NCBI GenBank assembly: GCA_946406035.1
Contig: CAMJJG010000008.1
Span: 1-61,572, forward strand
Origin: an uncultured Prevotellaceae bacterium
GTDB taxonomy: Bacteria; Bacteroidota; Bacteroidia; Bacteroidales; Muribaculaceae
Direction: 5' to 3'
DNA length: 61,572 bases
Shown here: positions 1-8,946 of the stretch, one piece after another
Layout of the letters: the number at the start of each line of letters is the position of its first letter
Position numbering within the stretch: position 1 is the first letter of the stretch
Program-made: the position numbers and the translations under genes
The notes under the pieces: model-generated
Told to the model about the DNA's origin: nothing
Databases searched by the model: none
The model's input: the letters and a program-made list of their open reading frames with translations, nothing else

Positions 1-87
1 ACGTTAAACCAAAGTTAAAGTGATTCATTTAGTTGGTTTGCAACATAGAAGAACCATTCACGCGTAGGCGGGAGTATCGGCACGCGT

Positions 88-1740
88 TCACAGCGACTTG
101 ATGTCGCCAGAGCTCTCTGGCATCAGGTAACGGGTACCGGTGTCCTTGCTGATCTGTTCACGATAGCGCTGGTCATAGCCCGGAGTGGTATAGCGACCGG
201 GCACGACGGTCCCGTTCTCTGATGGCTTCATGATCTGGTCGTTATGCTTCACGGCGATGAGGCGGAATAGCTTGTCCCAGCGCTGCATCATCAGGGCTGT
301 ATAAGCAGCACTCTTGTCGGTGAGGTAGTTGACGCGCTCACGCTTGGTCAGGGGCTCGATTTCCTTCAGCACCTGTGCCTGGTCGGCAGCATAATAGTCT
401 TCCAGCTCCTGTTGCGCCTCGCGCAGGTCGCTTATCATGGCGCTGTAGCGCGGATAAATCATGTTGGCTACCAAATTGTTTATCCAGAAGGCGCTGTGCT
501 CGCTGAACTCGTTGCTCTGGTTATTCTCGCGGCGGAAGGCCTCGGGAACCTCACTCACACAGCAATACACGGGCACATAGGCAATCATGTTGGCATCGTC
601 GCAGTTGAAGTACATGATGCCTCCCACCTCGTCGGGCAGCCAGCCACGCAGCTGCGACACCAGCGTGAAACCCGACTGCGGCGTACCGATGGCGCGCTCG
701 CGATAGTAACGCTTGCCATCAACTTCCCAGTTCATGGGCAGCGGGCGGTAAGGCGAGCTCCAAGGACCCGCACTCATGTCGGCTGTCATGTCGAGTGGAG
801 TGCCCTCGTAGTGGTCGCGCATGTCATTCATGACGTCGCGCACCGACAACTTCCTGTCGGGCTTGATGTAGAGTGGCAGATGGTCACACACGTCGTGCTG
901 GCCGTTGATATAGGGCAGATACCTGTCCATCTCGGCCTTGTCATAATGGTGGCGGAAGAAACTCCACACGCGGGCGTCGGCATAGCGCACTTTGTCGAAG
1001 GAGATCGGGCAATAGGCGTCGCGGAAGCTGAAGTCCTTATCCTTGCCATTGAAATAGCCTTTCTGGCGTGCAAAGGAAATCACGTCCTTGGAATACATGC
1101 AGTTCTTGGAATCCTTCAAGGGAAACTGGCGTATACGGGACAGATTGGCGTGGGCACAGATGCAGTCGTCGGGGATGCGCACGGCCACCCACACGGCTCC
1201 TTTCACCCCCGGGCCCTTGCCGATGATCTCGAGAATCCAGGCCTCGTTCTTGTCACACACGGTGATGGTCTCGCCCGTGCTGCGGTAACCGTACTCCTGC
1301 AGCAGGTCGGTCATGATGATGATGGCCTCACGTGCTGTGGCAGCACGCTCCAGCCCTAGATACATCATCGTGAAGTAGTCGAGCAGGCCCTCGGGGTTCT
1401 GCAACTCCAGGCGTCCGTCAAAGGTGGTCTCAACGATGCTCACCTGCTTCTCATTGATATGGCCGATGACGTCATAGGTATATTCCACTTGCGGTATATA
1501 ACCTCTCACGGCTCCCCTGCCCCACTCGCGGATGGCAATCATCTCGCCCTTCTCATGCCTGCCGCCCGGGGTGCGCGACAGGGACCCGGCGAAGCCATAA
1601 CCATCACAATTATAGGTACAGATTACCGAACCGTCGGCCGAGGCTGCTTTGCCCACGATAAGGTTGGTACACGCCCACGACGGAGCCACGGCCAGCGCCA
1701 GCGCCGACACAAGGCAAGAGAAAAACAATTTAGCTTTCAT
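88..1740 (-). CDS. Secreted C69-family dipeptidase
   Basis: Predicted N-terminal-nucleophile peptidase of family C69 (dipeptidase A type, formerly U34) that hydrolyses short peptides outside the cytoplasm. A signal peptide covers about residues 1-23 and ends directly before Cys24 in the stretch ACTNLIVGKAASADGS. Signal cleavage alone would therefore expose the catalytic N-terminal cysteine that the family requires. The 550-residue length suits the long secreted members found in Bacteroidales. It is divergent from the C1B peptidase gene at 1970. The minus-strand box TACCTTTG at 1780-1787 lies about 40 bases upstream of the ATG and is the likely promoter. The substrate range cannot be read from sequence. 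Cys24 could also be mistaken for a lipoprotein cysteine, but the residues before it (PSWA) do not form a good lipobox. Confidence 0.9.
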   Translation of the reverse strand: MKAKLFFSCLVSALALAVAPSWACTNLIVGKAASADGSVICTYNCDGYGFAGSLSRTPGGRHEKGEMIAIREWGRGAVRGYIPQVEYTYDVIGHINEKQVSIVETTFDGRLELQNPEGLLDYFTMMYLGLERAATAREAIIIMTDLLQEYGYRSTGETITVCDKNEAWILEIIGKGPGVKGAVWVAVRIPDDCICAHANLSRIRQFPLKDSKNCMYSKDVISFARQKGYFNGKDKDFSFRDAYCPISFDKVRYADARVWSFFRHHYDKAEMDRYLPYINGQHDVCDHLPLYIKPDRKLSVRDVMNDMRDHYEGTPLDMTADMSAGPWSSPYRPLPMNWEVDGKRYYRERAIGTPQSGFTLVSQLRGWLPDEVGGIMYFNCDDANMIAYVPVYCCVSEVPEAFRRENNQSNEFSEHSAFWINNLVANMIYPRYSAMISDLREAQQELEDYYAADQAQVLKEIEPLTKRERVNYLTDKSAAYTALMMQRWDKLFRLIAVKHNDQIMKPSENGTVVPGRYTTPGYDQRYREQISKDTGTRYLMPESSGDIKSL

Positions 1741-1779
1741 ACTTATTTACAAATCTCGGTTATCGTTCTGTCATAGCTG

Positions 1780-1787
1780 CAAAGGTA
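1780..1787 (-). promoter_or_regulatory. Promoter -7 box of the C69 peptidase gene
   Basis: TACCTTTG on the minus strand, a full match to the Bacteroidetes -7 consensus TAnnTTTG. It implies a 5' leader of about 35-40 bases. Confidence 0.6.
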
Positions 1788-1887
1788 GTGATTTTTTCTC
1801 AAAACATCCGCCTGTTCTTGCAGGGTAACTGCACAAAGATTTGCAACAAAACAGCTAGAGGGTGACTTTTTAATCGGGAATATTTAC

Positions 1888-1895
1888 TACATTTG
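1888..1895 (+). promoter_or_regulatory. Promoter -7 box of the C1B peptidase gene
   Basis: TACATTTG matches TAnnTTTG. The -33 region is T-rich (1867-1871) but has no clear TTG. The leader to the ATG at 1970 would be about 70 bases. Confidence 0.55.
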
Positions 1896-1969
1896 CGGTC
1901 TAAAGAGACTATTCATCACGCGTTAAGGCCCCGCGCCGCGCGCTAAACCATTTCACGACACAGAAGATT

Positions 1970-3373
1970 ATGAACAAATTCACCACTCTAGCCCTGGCCG
2001 TGGGCATTGCCCTGGCCAGCTCGGCACAAGACCGTTCCCAGGGAGGCATCAGCCCCGACATGATGCGCCAGATCGTTGCCACCGCGGCACCCCACCAAAA
2101 CAAGGCCTTGAGCAATGCCATGGCCTCGAATGCCATTGACGACCTTGCCCAAAACTACCGCAACACTAAGGTTGCTGACACCCACTTCAGCATCGAGACG
2201 CCCAAGCAGTCGATCCACAACCAGCGTCAGAGCGGACGTTGCTGGATGTACTCGAGCTTCAACGTGCTGCGCGCCAACTTTGCACACCGCCACGGCGACT
2301 CCATCAACGTGGAGTTCTCTCACGACTACCTCTTCTTCTATGACCAGCTCGAGAAGGCCAACCTGATGCTGCAAGTCGTAATCGACTGTGCCAACAAGCC
2401 CATCGACGACACGCGCGTGCAGTTCTTCTTCCACCACCCCATCAACGACGGGGGCACCTTCTGCGGCGTAGCCGATCTGGCCGAGAAATACGGCCTGGTT
2501 CCCGTCGAAGCACAGCCCGAGACCTACTCGGCCGAGCGCACCTCCCGCATGAGCCAGCTCGTCGCCTCCAAGTTGCGTGAGTTCGGACTGGAATTGCGCC
2601 AGATGGTCGCCGACAAAAAGAGCAAGAAGGCCATCAACCAGCGCAAGACCGAGATGCTGGGCACCATCTACTCGATGCTCTCGCTCACGCTGGGTGAGCC
2701 CATCAAGTCGTTCACCTACGCCTTCCGCGACAAGAGCGGCAAGGCCACGGGCCCCGCACGCACCTACACCCCGCTCGAATTTTACCGCGAGACCGTGGGC
2801 GGTCCCATCAACGGCACCTTCATCATGGCGATGAACGACCCACGCAGGGAGTACTACAAGACCTATGAGGTGGAGCTCGACCGCCACACCTATGACGGAC
2901 ACAACTGGCGCTACGTCAACCTCCCCATGGAGGACATCGCCGCCATGGCCATCGCCTCGTTGAAGGACTCCACCAAGCTCTATGCCAGCTTTGACGTGGG
3001 TAAACAGCTCAACCGCACTAACGGATACCTCGCGCTCGACAACTATGACTATGCCACCCTGTTCGGCACCACATTCCCCATGGACAAGGCCCAGCGCATC
3101 GCCACGTTTGACAGCGGCTCGACCCACGCGATGACACTTTGTGCCGTCGACCTCGACGAGAGCGGCAACCCCATCAAGTGGAAAGTCGAGAACTCCTGGG
3201 GTGACGACAGCGGGCACAGGGGATACATCATCATGACCAACGAGTGGTTCAACGAGTACTCCTTCCGTCTGGTCGTGGACAAAAAATATGTGCCGCAGCA
3301 CATCCTCAAGGCCGCCGAGACCAAGCCCGTGATGGTCATGCCCGAAGATCCCCTCTTCGGCACCGACGATTGA
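1970..3373 (+). CDS. C1B aminopeptidase, bleomycin hydrolase family
   Basis: Papain-fold cysteine aminopeptidase of the bleomycin hydrolase/PepC family, 467 residues. The catalytic cysteine is Cys91 in QSGRCWMYSSFN, with Gln87 just before it as the oxyanion residue. The histidine is His386 in STHAMTLC and the asparagine is Asn408 in VENSWG, giving a complete triad. A predicted signal peptide (residues 1-19, ending ASSAQ) implies export, which is typical of the Bacteroidales version and unlike the cytosolic enzymes of lactic acid bacteria and eukaryotes. With the divergent C69 dipeptidase it forms a pair suited to degrading peptides in the periplasm. A strong hairpin terminator follows 25 bases after the stop. 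Confidence 0.92.
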   Translation: MNKFTTLALAVGIALASSAQDRSQGGISPDMMRQIVATAAPHQNKALSNAMASNAIDDLAQNYRNTKVADTHFSIETPKQSIHNQRQSGRCWMYSSFNVLRANFAHRHGDSINVEFSHDYLFFYDQLEKANLMLQVVIDCANKPIDDTRVQFFFHHPINDGGTFCGVADLAEKYGLVPVEAQPETYSAERTSRMSQLVASKLREFGLELRQMVADKKSKKAINQRKTEMLGTIYSMLSLTLGEPIKSFTYAFRDKSGKATGPARTYTPLEFYRETVGGPINGTFIMAMNDPRREYYKTYEVELDRHTYDGHNWRYVNLPMEDIAAMAIASLKDSTKLYASFDVGKQLNRTNGYLALDNYDYATLFGTTFPMDKAQRIATFDSGSTHAMTLCAVDLDESGNPIKWKVENSWGDDSGHRGYIIMTNEWFNEYSFRLVVDKKYVPQHILKAAETKPVMVMPEDPLFGTDD

Positions 3374-3398
3374 CAATTAACCGATATCTACTTGTTAC

Positions 3399-3432
3399 AC
3401 TCCTGCCGCAACCATTACGGCAGGAGTTTTTT
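3399..3432 (+). terminator. Rho-independent terminator of the C1B peptidase gene
   Basis: Perfect 10-bp stem ACTCCTGCCG / CGGCAGGAGT (3399-3408 with 3418-3427), nine-base loop, then a run of T. Confidence 0.9.
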
Positions 3433-3679
3433 AGGGTGCATGTGATGGGTGTTTCCCGCATTGGGAGGGGTATCTCACTGGGGTTCCTGCCGTTAGCGAT
3501 TTTCAAGCGACACGCCAAATGGCTGGCCGTGCATCCACGAGTTTTCTGAGGGGGGGGGCACCAATAGACGCGACGGTGAGTGGACGTAACATATTCTTAA
3601 TAGATTTGTCGCTGCTTCGTAACTGCATGAATGGCTATCGTTGAGTAATTTTGTGGCCGTTTTTATTATTAGAGAAAGA
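3433..3679. other. Intergenic region before the Na/Pi transporter gene
   Basis: No gene is supported here. It holds a run of nine G at about 3549-3557 and, near its right end, the promoter box at 3646-3653. Short open frames in this stretch lack coding character. Confidence 0.6.
3646..3653 (+). promoter_or_regulatory. Promoter -7 box of the Na/Pi transporter gene
   Basis: TAATTTTG is a full TAnnTTTG match. It lies inside the longer open frame that starts with TTG at 3641, which argues that translation begins at the ATG at 3680 rather than at 3641. Confidence 0.6.
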
Positions 3680-5389
3680 ATGGAAAACAGCCAAAACTAT
3701 ATTATGATCATGCTCAAGATATTGGGCACGTTGGGACTGCTCATCTTCGGGATGCGCATGATGAGTAACGCTTTGCAGAAGATGGCCGGCGCCCAGTTGC
3801 GTCACGTGTTGAGCCGGATGACAACCAACCGATTCATGGGAGTGCTCACCGGGGCCGGCGTGACGTGCGCGGTGCAGTCATCGTCGGCAACGACGGTGAT
3901 GACAGTCTCGTTTGTGTCGGCAGGGCTGCTCACGTTGGGTCAGGCCATCAGCGTGATCATGGGTGCCAACATCGGCACAACGTTGACGGCATGGATCCTG
4001 TCGCTGGGCTATAACGTGGACTTGACAACGGTCGTGTTTCCGGCCTTTCTGGTGGGCATACTGCTCATCTACCACAAGCGCTATCGCTACATGGGCGATT
4101 TCCTGTTCGGTATCGCCTTCATGTTCTTTGCACTGGTGCTGTTGAGCAGCGCGGGCAAGGAATTGGACTTGGAGCACAACCAGGCAGTAATCGACTTCTT
4201 CCTGTCGTTTGACCAGAGTAGCATGCTCACGATATTGGCGTTTCTCGCCATCGGCACCATCATCACCTGTATCGTGCAGTCGTCGGCCGCAGTGATGGCC
4301 ATCACGATATTGTTATGTTCAACGGGGGTGCTGCCCATACACTTGGGCATCGCTCTGGTTATGGGCGAGAATATCGGCACCACGGCCACGGCCAATCTGG
4401 CCGCACTGGGAGCCAATACCGAGGCTCGTCGCGCTGCGCTCGCCCACTTGCTGTTCAATGTGTTCGGCGTGATCTGGGTGCTGTGTATCTTCTACCCGTT
4501 TGTCAATGTGGTGTGCCGCATGGTGGGCTATGACATCACAGCGGGAGGGCAAGCCGAGAAGCTGCCGGTGGTGCTGGCAATGTTCCACACCTGCTTTAAT
4601 GTGACCAATACAGCCCTATTGATTGGTTTCATCCCGCAGATTGAACGCGTCGTGCGCTGGATACTGCCCGACAAGAGCGAGCAGCAATCCGAGCCCTTCA
4701 AGCTGCAATACATCAAGGCTAACCTGATCCAGACCCCCGAGATTGCAGTCTTGCAGGCCCAGAAAGAGACAGCCCACTATGGCATGCGCACACAACAGAT
4801 GTTCACGATGGTTCGCAACATGATCATCGAGCAGGACGAGAACAAACTCGAGCAGTTCTACGATAGCATCCAGCAAGAGGAAGAGGTGTCGGACAATGCC
4901 GAGATCAGCATCGCCCGCTTCCTGGAGCAGGTGAGCGAGGGTCACCTGAGCTACGAGTCCAAAACCAAGGTTAGGCAAATGCTGCGGGAGATTGGAGAGC
5001 TGGAGAGCATTGGCGACTCATGCTACCGCCTGGCGCGAACGATGCACCGCCACGGGCAGCATGGCCATCAATTCACTAAGGAACAAAAGCAGAATCTGTC
5101 CGAGATGATGGACCTGTGTGACCAGGCGTTGACCCAGATGAACCACGTGCTGGGAGAGCGTATTGAAGGCCAAGACATGAAGGACACCTACTTCTATGAG
5201 AACCAGATCAACATCATGCGAGACCGTCTCAAGGCCGAGAACGTCAAGGCCGTCAACGAGCGGCAGTATGATTACGCGCTAGGTACCCAATACAGTGACC
5301 TGGTGGGTGAGCTGGAGAAGCTGGGCGACTATGTGATTAACGTGGTCGAGGCCCGCTTCGGCCAACATCAGAGTACTAATAAAACATAA
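3680..5389 (+). CDS. Na/Pi cotransporter family protein with PhoU-like C-terminus
   Basis: Inner-membrane transporter of the Na+/phosphate cotransporter (PNaS, NptA/YjbB-like) family, 569 residues. The two inverted family repeats are visible: QSSSATTVMTVSFVSAG near residue 60 and QSSAAVMAITILLCSTG near residue 205, each in a hydrophobic segment, within about eight membrane helices ending near residue 335. The last ~230 residues are soluble and helical with PhoU-like heptad patterns (for example IGELESIGDSCYRLAR and LVGELEKLGDYVINVVEARF). I chose the ATG at 3680, preceded by AGAGAAAG, over the TTG at 3641 because the promoter box lies between them. Related proteins are linked to phosphate handling, but the transported ion is an inference. 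Confidence 0.88.
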   Translation: MENSQNYIMIMLKILGTLGLLIFGMRMMSNALQKMAGAQLRHVLSRMTTNRFMGVLTGAGVTCAVQSSSATTVMTVSFVSAGLLTLGQAISVIMGANIGTTLTAWILSLGYNVDLTTVVFPAFLVGILLIYHKRYRYMGDFLFGIAFMFFALVLLSSAGKELDLEHNQAVIDFFLSFDQSSMLTILAFLAIGTIITCIVQSSAAVMAITILLCSTGVLPIHLGIALVMGENIGTTATANLAALGANTEARRAALAHLLFNVFGVIWVLCIFYPFVNVVCRMVGYDITAGGQAEKLPVVLAMFHTCFNVTNTALLIGFIPQIERVVRWILPDKSEQQSEPFKLQYIKANLIQTPEIAVLQAQKETAHYGMRTQQMFTMVRNMIIEQDENKLEQFYDSIQQEEEVSDNAEISIARFLEQVSEGHLSYESKTKVRQMLREIGELESIGDSCYRLARTMHRHGQHGHQFTKEQKQNLSEMMDLCDQALTQMNHVLGERIEGQDMKDTYFYENQINIMRDRLKAENVKAVNERQYDYALGTQYSDLVGELEKLGDYVINVVEARFGQHQSTNKT

Positions 5390-5409
5390 AAGTGGTTATT
5401 GAAGATGGA

Positions 5410-5462
5410 AGCGACCTGAGCTAAGTCCTCATGGACATAGCCCAAGTCGCTATCTTTTTTTT
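5410..5462 (+). terminator. Terminator between convergent genes
   Basis: A 14-bp stem with two G-U-type mismatches (AGCGACCTGAGCTA near 5410, partner ending GTCGCT at 5451) followed by a long T run. It ends the transporter transcript and lies 15 bases from the converging flavoprotein gene. Confidence 0.8.
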
Positions 5463-5477
5463 GACCTACTGGTCATT

Positions 5478-6119
5478 TCACATGATGTCCTGGGCCATGC
5501 GGCGCCCAGCATCATAGGCTCGTTGCAGGTCCTGTTGCCAGTGCTCGTCACGGTACTGCCGCTTGGCCGGCTCAGAGAATCCGCCGAGCTCAAAACGTTC
5601 GTAATCCTTGACTTGATAGGTGTTGTAAGCATTGACATGTTCGGGCTTGCCCAGCGCCTTCTCAATGCAGAATAACATTGGCCCGTACCCCTGGCTGTTG
5701 TTGGCCTCGGGACTGCCGTTCATGGTTTCCATGAGCACCACGGGCATCTGTTTGGGCGCAGTCATGCTGTAGTCGTTATAGGAGAGCCAGGGAAATGCCA
5801 AGCGCTCCAGGAAGGCCTGTAAGCGCCCGGTAATTTGACCGAAGTATATCGGCGATCCCATGGCCAGCCCATCGGCCGAGGCGATGTCGTCGAGCACGGG
5901 CGTGAGGGCGTCCTTGAAGCGGCACACGTTAGACGCACGCCCCTTGATTTTGCATGCCATGCACGACATGCAGCCCTTGTAGTCGAGATCATAGAGGCGC
6001 ACCGTCTTCACTTCGATATCATTGCTGACCGAGGCGGCGCCCTCGGCAAACTTTTGCAACATGGAGGCCGTGTTAAAGTTCTTGCGCGGACCTCCGTCGA
6101 TAATCATAATCTTCTTCAT
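5478..6119 (-). CDS. Flavodoxin-fold NAD(P)H-dependent oxidoreductase
   Basis: Flavodoxin-like FMN protein of 213 residues. It starts with the beta strand and phosphate loop KKIMIIDGGPRKNFNTASML. A cysteine pair CMSCMACK near residue 53 resembles the iron-sulfur flavoprotein/NADPH-dependent FMN reductase group, and GSPIYFGQITGRLQAFLERL near residue 94 is the second flavin loop with the Y-F-G motif. It is the last gene of a minus-strand operon with the ZIP transporter (42-bp gap), glutathione peroxidase and rubredoxin fusion, so a role in electron supply or stress reduction is likely but inferred. The electron donor and acceptor are unknown. Confidence 0.8.
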   Translation of the reverse strand: MKKIMIIDGGPRKNFNTASMLQKFAEGAASVSNDIEVKTVRLYDLDYKGCMSCMACKIKGRASNVCRFKDALTPVLDDIASADGLAMGSPIYFGQITGRLQAFLERLAFPWLSYNDYSMTAPKQMPVVLMETMNGSPEANNSQGYGPMLFCIEKALGKPEHVNAYNTYQVKDYERFELGGFSEPAKRQYRDEHWQQDLQRAYDAGRRMAQDIM

Positions 6120-6161
6120 CGTGTTATCTTATTTCTGTTATCTTTTAACCTTTAACTGCAT

Positions 6162-6941
6162 TCAGCCCAGGACAACGTCAAGCACCATCATCAGGACAAA
6201 GCCGATAGCAAAGCCCACGGTACCCAGATTGCTGTGTTCGCCCTGTGACGCCTCGGGGATGAGTTCCTCGACCACGACATAGAGCATCGATCCCGCAGCA
6301 AAGGCCAGCAAGAACGGCAACACCGGCTCTAGAACCGATGCCAGCAAGATGATGGCCACACTGCCGATGGGCTCCACCAGTCCGCTAAGGGCGCCCACCA
6401 GAAATGACTTGGTGCGCGTGTTCCCCTCGGCCCTGAGCGGCATCGAGATGATGGCCCCCTCGGGGATATTCTGGATGGCGATGCCTAGCGAAACGGCCAG
6501 GGCACTAGCAGCCGTGATACTTACCCCGCCCTGGAGCATGGAAGCTATCACCACGCCGACGGCCATGCCCTCGGGAATGTTGTGGATGGTAACGGCCAGT
6601 GCGAGCATCGATGTACGGGACAGGTGGCTGCGTGGTCCCTCGGGCTTGTCCTCGCCTGGATGTAGGTGAGGAATGAGCATGTCGATCAATAGCAGGAAAC
6701 CCATTCCCGCCAGCAGGCCGGCGGCAGCGGGCAGCACAGTGGCCAATCCATCGCCACCAGCCATCTCGATGCTGGGGATGAGCAGCGACCACACAGCAGC
6801 AGCAACCATCACGCCTGATGCAAAACCAAGCAGCGACCGCTGTAGTGTGCCCGACATCTTGTCACGCATCAGGAACACGAATGCCGATCCCAGCACAGTG
6901 CCGGCAAACGGTATCGACAGCGCAAGCGATAGTCCGTTCAT
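6162..6941 (-). CDS. ZIP-family divalent metal transporter
   Basis: Inner-membrane ZIP (ZRT/IRT-like) transporter of 259 residues, close to the usual ZupT length. The metal-binding membrane signatures are both present: HNIPEGMAVGV near residue 138 and QNIPEGAIISMPLRAEG near residue 176. They sit in helices 4 and 5, after a short His-containing loop (HLHPGED). A third carboxylate segment, EELIPEAS, occurs near the C-terminus. Likely substrates are zinc or other divalent metals, but sequence does not decide which. It lies between the flavoprotein and glutathione peroxidase genes with short gaps, which suggests that metal supply is co-expressed with the redox genes. Confidence 0.88.
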   Translation of the reverse strand: MNGLSLALSIPFAGTVLGSAFVFLMRDKMSGTLQRSLLGFASGVMVAAAVWSLLIPSIEMAGGDGLATVLPAAAGLLAGMGFLLLIDMLIPHLHPGEDKPEGPRSHLSRTSMLALAVTIHNIPEGMAVGVVIASMLQGGVSITAASALAVSLGIAIQNIPEGAIISMPLRAEGNTRTKSFLVGALSGLVEPIGSVAIILLASVLEPVLPFLLAFAAGSMLYVVVEELIPEASQGEHSNLGTVGFAIGFVLMMVLDVVLG

Positions 6942-6980
6942 GAGTTCGGATTAATCATGCCGTCAGTAGCCAGCACGCGA

Positions 6981-7520
6981 TTATAGCAACGACTTGATGC
7001 AAGCCTCGACGTCGGCCATGTCGGCTGTCGGCTCAAAACGTGCCACCACATTGCCGTCACGGTCAATGACAAACTTGGTAAAGTTCCACTTGATATCAGA
7101 CTTGGACGCATAGTCGGGGTCTGCCTTCTGTAGCATCTGCTCCATCATCTTGGCCATCTTGCTGTCGCCGAAACCCTCAAAGCCCCGCTGCGACTTGAGG
7201 AACGTGAACAACGGCAACTCGTTGTCGCCGTTGACGTCGGCCTTCTTCATCTGGGGGAATGTGGTGTTGTAATGAATAGTGCAGAAGTCATGAATCTCTT
7301 CGTCGGACCCGGGAGCCTGACCACCAAACTGGTTACAGGGAATGTCCAGGATTTCGAGTCCCTGGTCATGATAATCCTTGTAGAGTTGCTCGATGGGTGC
7401 ATATTGTGGCGTGAATCCACAGCCCGTAGCGGTGTTCACAATCAGGATTACCTTGCCCTTGTAGTCCGACAGGTTGAGATCCTCACCCTTTCCGGTCTTG
7501 ATTGTATAATCGTAAATCAT
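6981..7520 (-). CDS. Glutathione peroxidase-family thiol peroxidase
   Basis: Thioredoxin-fold peroxidase of the GPx family, 179 residues, reducing hydrogen or organic peroxides. The catalytic tetrad is visible: Cys34 in NTATGCGFTPQY, Gln64 in CNQFGG, and Trp145-Asn146 in KWNFTKF. Cys rather than selenocysteine, and no dimerisation loop, point to a thioredoxin-dependent enzyme (inference). The open frame extends upstream into the neighbouring gene, but the ATG at 7520 gives the canonical N-terminus (IYDYTIKTGKGEDLNLSDYK) and leaves a 22-base gap to the rubredoxin-fusion gene. It is the second intact gene of the redox operon. Confidence 0.93.
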   Translation of the reverse strand: MIYDYTIKTGKGEDLNLSDYKGKVILIVNTATGCGFTPQYAPIEQLYKDYHDQGLEILDIPCNQFGGQAPGSDEEIHDFCTIHYNTTFPQMKKADVNGDNELPLFTFLKSQRGFEGFGDSKMAKMMEQMLQKADPDYASKSDIKWNFTKFVIDRDGNVVARFEPTADMADVEACIKSLL

Positions 7521-7542
7521 AACCTTCTTTATATTTTTATTA

Positions 7543-8484
7543 TTATGCTTTGTTAAACTTGTCTTTTCCCTGCTTGCAGCGGGGGCACTTCCAGTCATCG
7601 GGCAGGTCCTCAAAGGGCACACCGTCATGCTCGGCGGGATCATAGACATAACCGCAAATCGAGCACACATATTTGCCCGTGGCCTCCTGCTTGCCAAAGT
7701 CGACCTCGGCCAGCATAGTGGGTACAGGATTATCCAGGTCCATCACACGCTTGGCCTCAAGGTTCTCGTAGCCCTGGGGCGAGTGGGTGGAAAGGTACAC
7801 CGTGGGGTGATTGCGCACAAACTCGCGCACGCGGTCGAGCGTCTCGCGAGCGGCAGGCCGGTCGTCATAGACAACCGACAACTTGTTCTCGTACAGAGCC
7901 TCGTCCACATAGGTGATGTCGCCGTGGATGAGATAGAACAGGCCGTCCATCTCCACAACGATGATGCTGTTGCCCACGGTATGGCCCTTGGCCTTGATGA
8001 AGTAGATGCCGTCGGCAATCCGCTGGCACTCGGGGAAGTTGTAGTAAGCACCGTCGGTGAAGGTCACGGGAACGAGGTTGTCCAGGCCCTGCAGCTCGGC
8101 TGCGCCCAGTTCCTCGGCGTTGACATACACCTTGGCATTAGGGAACGAGCGCAACTCGCCAGAGTGGTCACTGTGGCGATGCGTGAGCAGGATCTTGGTC
8201 ACCTGCTCAGGCTTGTACCCAAGGTCGGCCAGGGCGTCCATATAGCCCTTGATATTCTCGCCGGTAAAAGCTAGCGATGTCTCGTCGACCACCTCCTCGG
8301 GGGTGTCTGCGGGAAGGCCCGTGTCGACCAGAATCACCTCCTTGCCAGTGTCGATCAGATAGTTCTGCAGACTGCCGCGATAGCGGACGTTGATGTCAAA
8401 CTTGTCTGTACCCTCTTCACCGCCAAAGGCGAACGGCTGTGAGTAAAAACCGTTTTTCCTGAACTTGACTGCTTTAATCTCCAT
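7543..8484 (-). CDS. Metallo-beta-lactamase-fold hydrolase fused to rubredoxin
   Basis: Two-domain protein of 313 residues. Residues ~30-255 form a metallo-beta-lactamase fold with the metal motif THRHSDHSG (His102, His104, Asp106, His107) and later HGDITY and STHSPQ, most like AHL-lactonase/glyoxalase-type members. Residues ~265-310 are a complete rubredoxin with the two Cys pairs [10 protein letters not shown] and CPRCKQGKD that bind one iron. The order differs from rubredoxin:oxygen oxidoreductases, which carry a flavodoxin domain instead. ATG at 8484 is preferred over the upstream start at 8517 because it gives a compact start [13 protein letters not shown]. It opens the redox operon with GPx, ZIP and the flavoprotein. 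The reaction is unknown. Confidence 0.85.
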   Translation of the reverse strand: MEIKAVKFRKNGFYSQPFAFGGEEGTDKFDINVRYRGSLQNYLIDTGKEVILVDTGLPADTPEEVVDETSLAFTGENIKGYMDALADLGYKPEQVTKILLTHRHSDHSGELRSFPNAKVYVNAEELGAAELQGLDNLVPVTFTDGAYYNFPECQRIADGIYFIKAKGHTVGNSIIVVEMDGLFYLIHGDITYVDEALYENKLSVVYDDRPAARETLDRVREFVRNHPTVYLSTHSPQGYENLEAKRVMDLDNPVPTMLAEVDFGKQEATGKYVCSICGYVYDPAEHDGVPFEDLPDDWKCPRCKQGKDKFNKA

Positions 8485-8524
8485 AATGAATTCAAGTGTT
8501 TGATTTAAGTTTTGCAAATTGACG

Positions 8525-8560
8525 TTTTTTTCACGTTCTCTATTATTTAAACGTGAAAAA
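8525..8560. repeat. Inverted repeat upstream of the rubredoxin-fusion gene
   Basis: TTTTTCACGTT and AACGTGAAAAA arms flank an AT-rich centre of about 11 bases, between the truncated flavodoxin gene and the redox operon. It could be an operator or a hairpin; no T run follows on either strand. Confidence 0.5.
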
Positions 8561-8565
8561 GGGGG

Positions 8566-8946
8566 TTATAGTGTTGACTCGATGAAATGTTTCAAGTCTT
8601 CCATGTCTTGCTTGTTGGGATGCCCGGCATGCAACGGCCCCATTGAGCCGCGGCAGGTAAACGAGCGGTCATCGACCTTGATCCCCTGAGCCTCGAGCAA
8701 AGCGCGCATCTGAGGCACGGGAGACTTGATGATGGCACACGAGCCGAAGCACACCACGCGCCCCACCTTGTCGGGCGACAGCGTCTTGATGAAACTTGCC
8801 ATCTCCTTGCTGATTTTTCCCAACATGACGCCAGAGGCCAGATAGAGCGTGTCGACCGGCTCGGTAATGGGTTCTGTCACATCGTGGGCCTGAACGCCAA
8901 CGACCTGAGCCACAGCATCGGCCATCTTTGCCGACCGATTGAACAT
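8566..8946 (-). pseudogene. Flavodoxin-family gene, 5' end deleted
   Basis: Only the last ~122 residues of a flavodoxin-domain protein remain, from KMADAVAQVVGV through VDTLYLASGVMLGKISKEM and VVCFGSCAI to GPLHAGHPNKQDMEDLKHF. Intact relatives are about 160-170 residues and begin with a beta strand plus the FMN phosphate loop (T-x-T-G-N-T type). That part is missing here. The few residues before KMADAV are read from antisense araC-like DNA, so the FMN-binding loop is lost and function is unlikely. The right-hand breakpoint is at about 8922-8940, where the araC remnant begins. The stop codon is normal. Confidence 0.75.

Noticed and set aside
412-1359. Long open frame on the plus strand opposite the C69 peptidase gene, and similar long antisense frames opposite 1970-3373, 11638-13557, 43570-45192 and 49662-51686
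   Set aside because: They mirror real genes with strong third-position bias and read as low-complexity His/Val/Leu/Gly-rich protein with no domains, so they are antisense shadows.
3549-3557. Run of nine G as a possible G-quadruplex
   Set aside because: A single G run with no partner runs nearby; not enough for a quadruplex claim.
7543-8484. Rubredoxin:oxygen oxidoreductase (flavodiiron protein)
   Set aside because: There is no flavodoxin domain; the rubredoxin follows the hydrolase-like domain directly.
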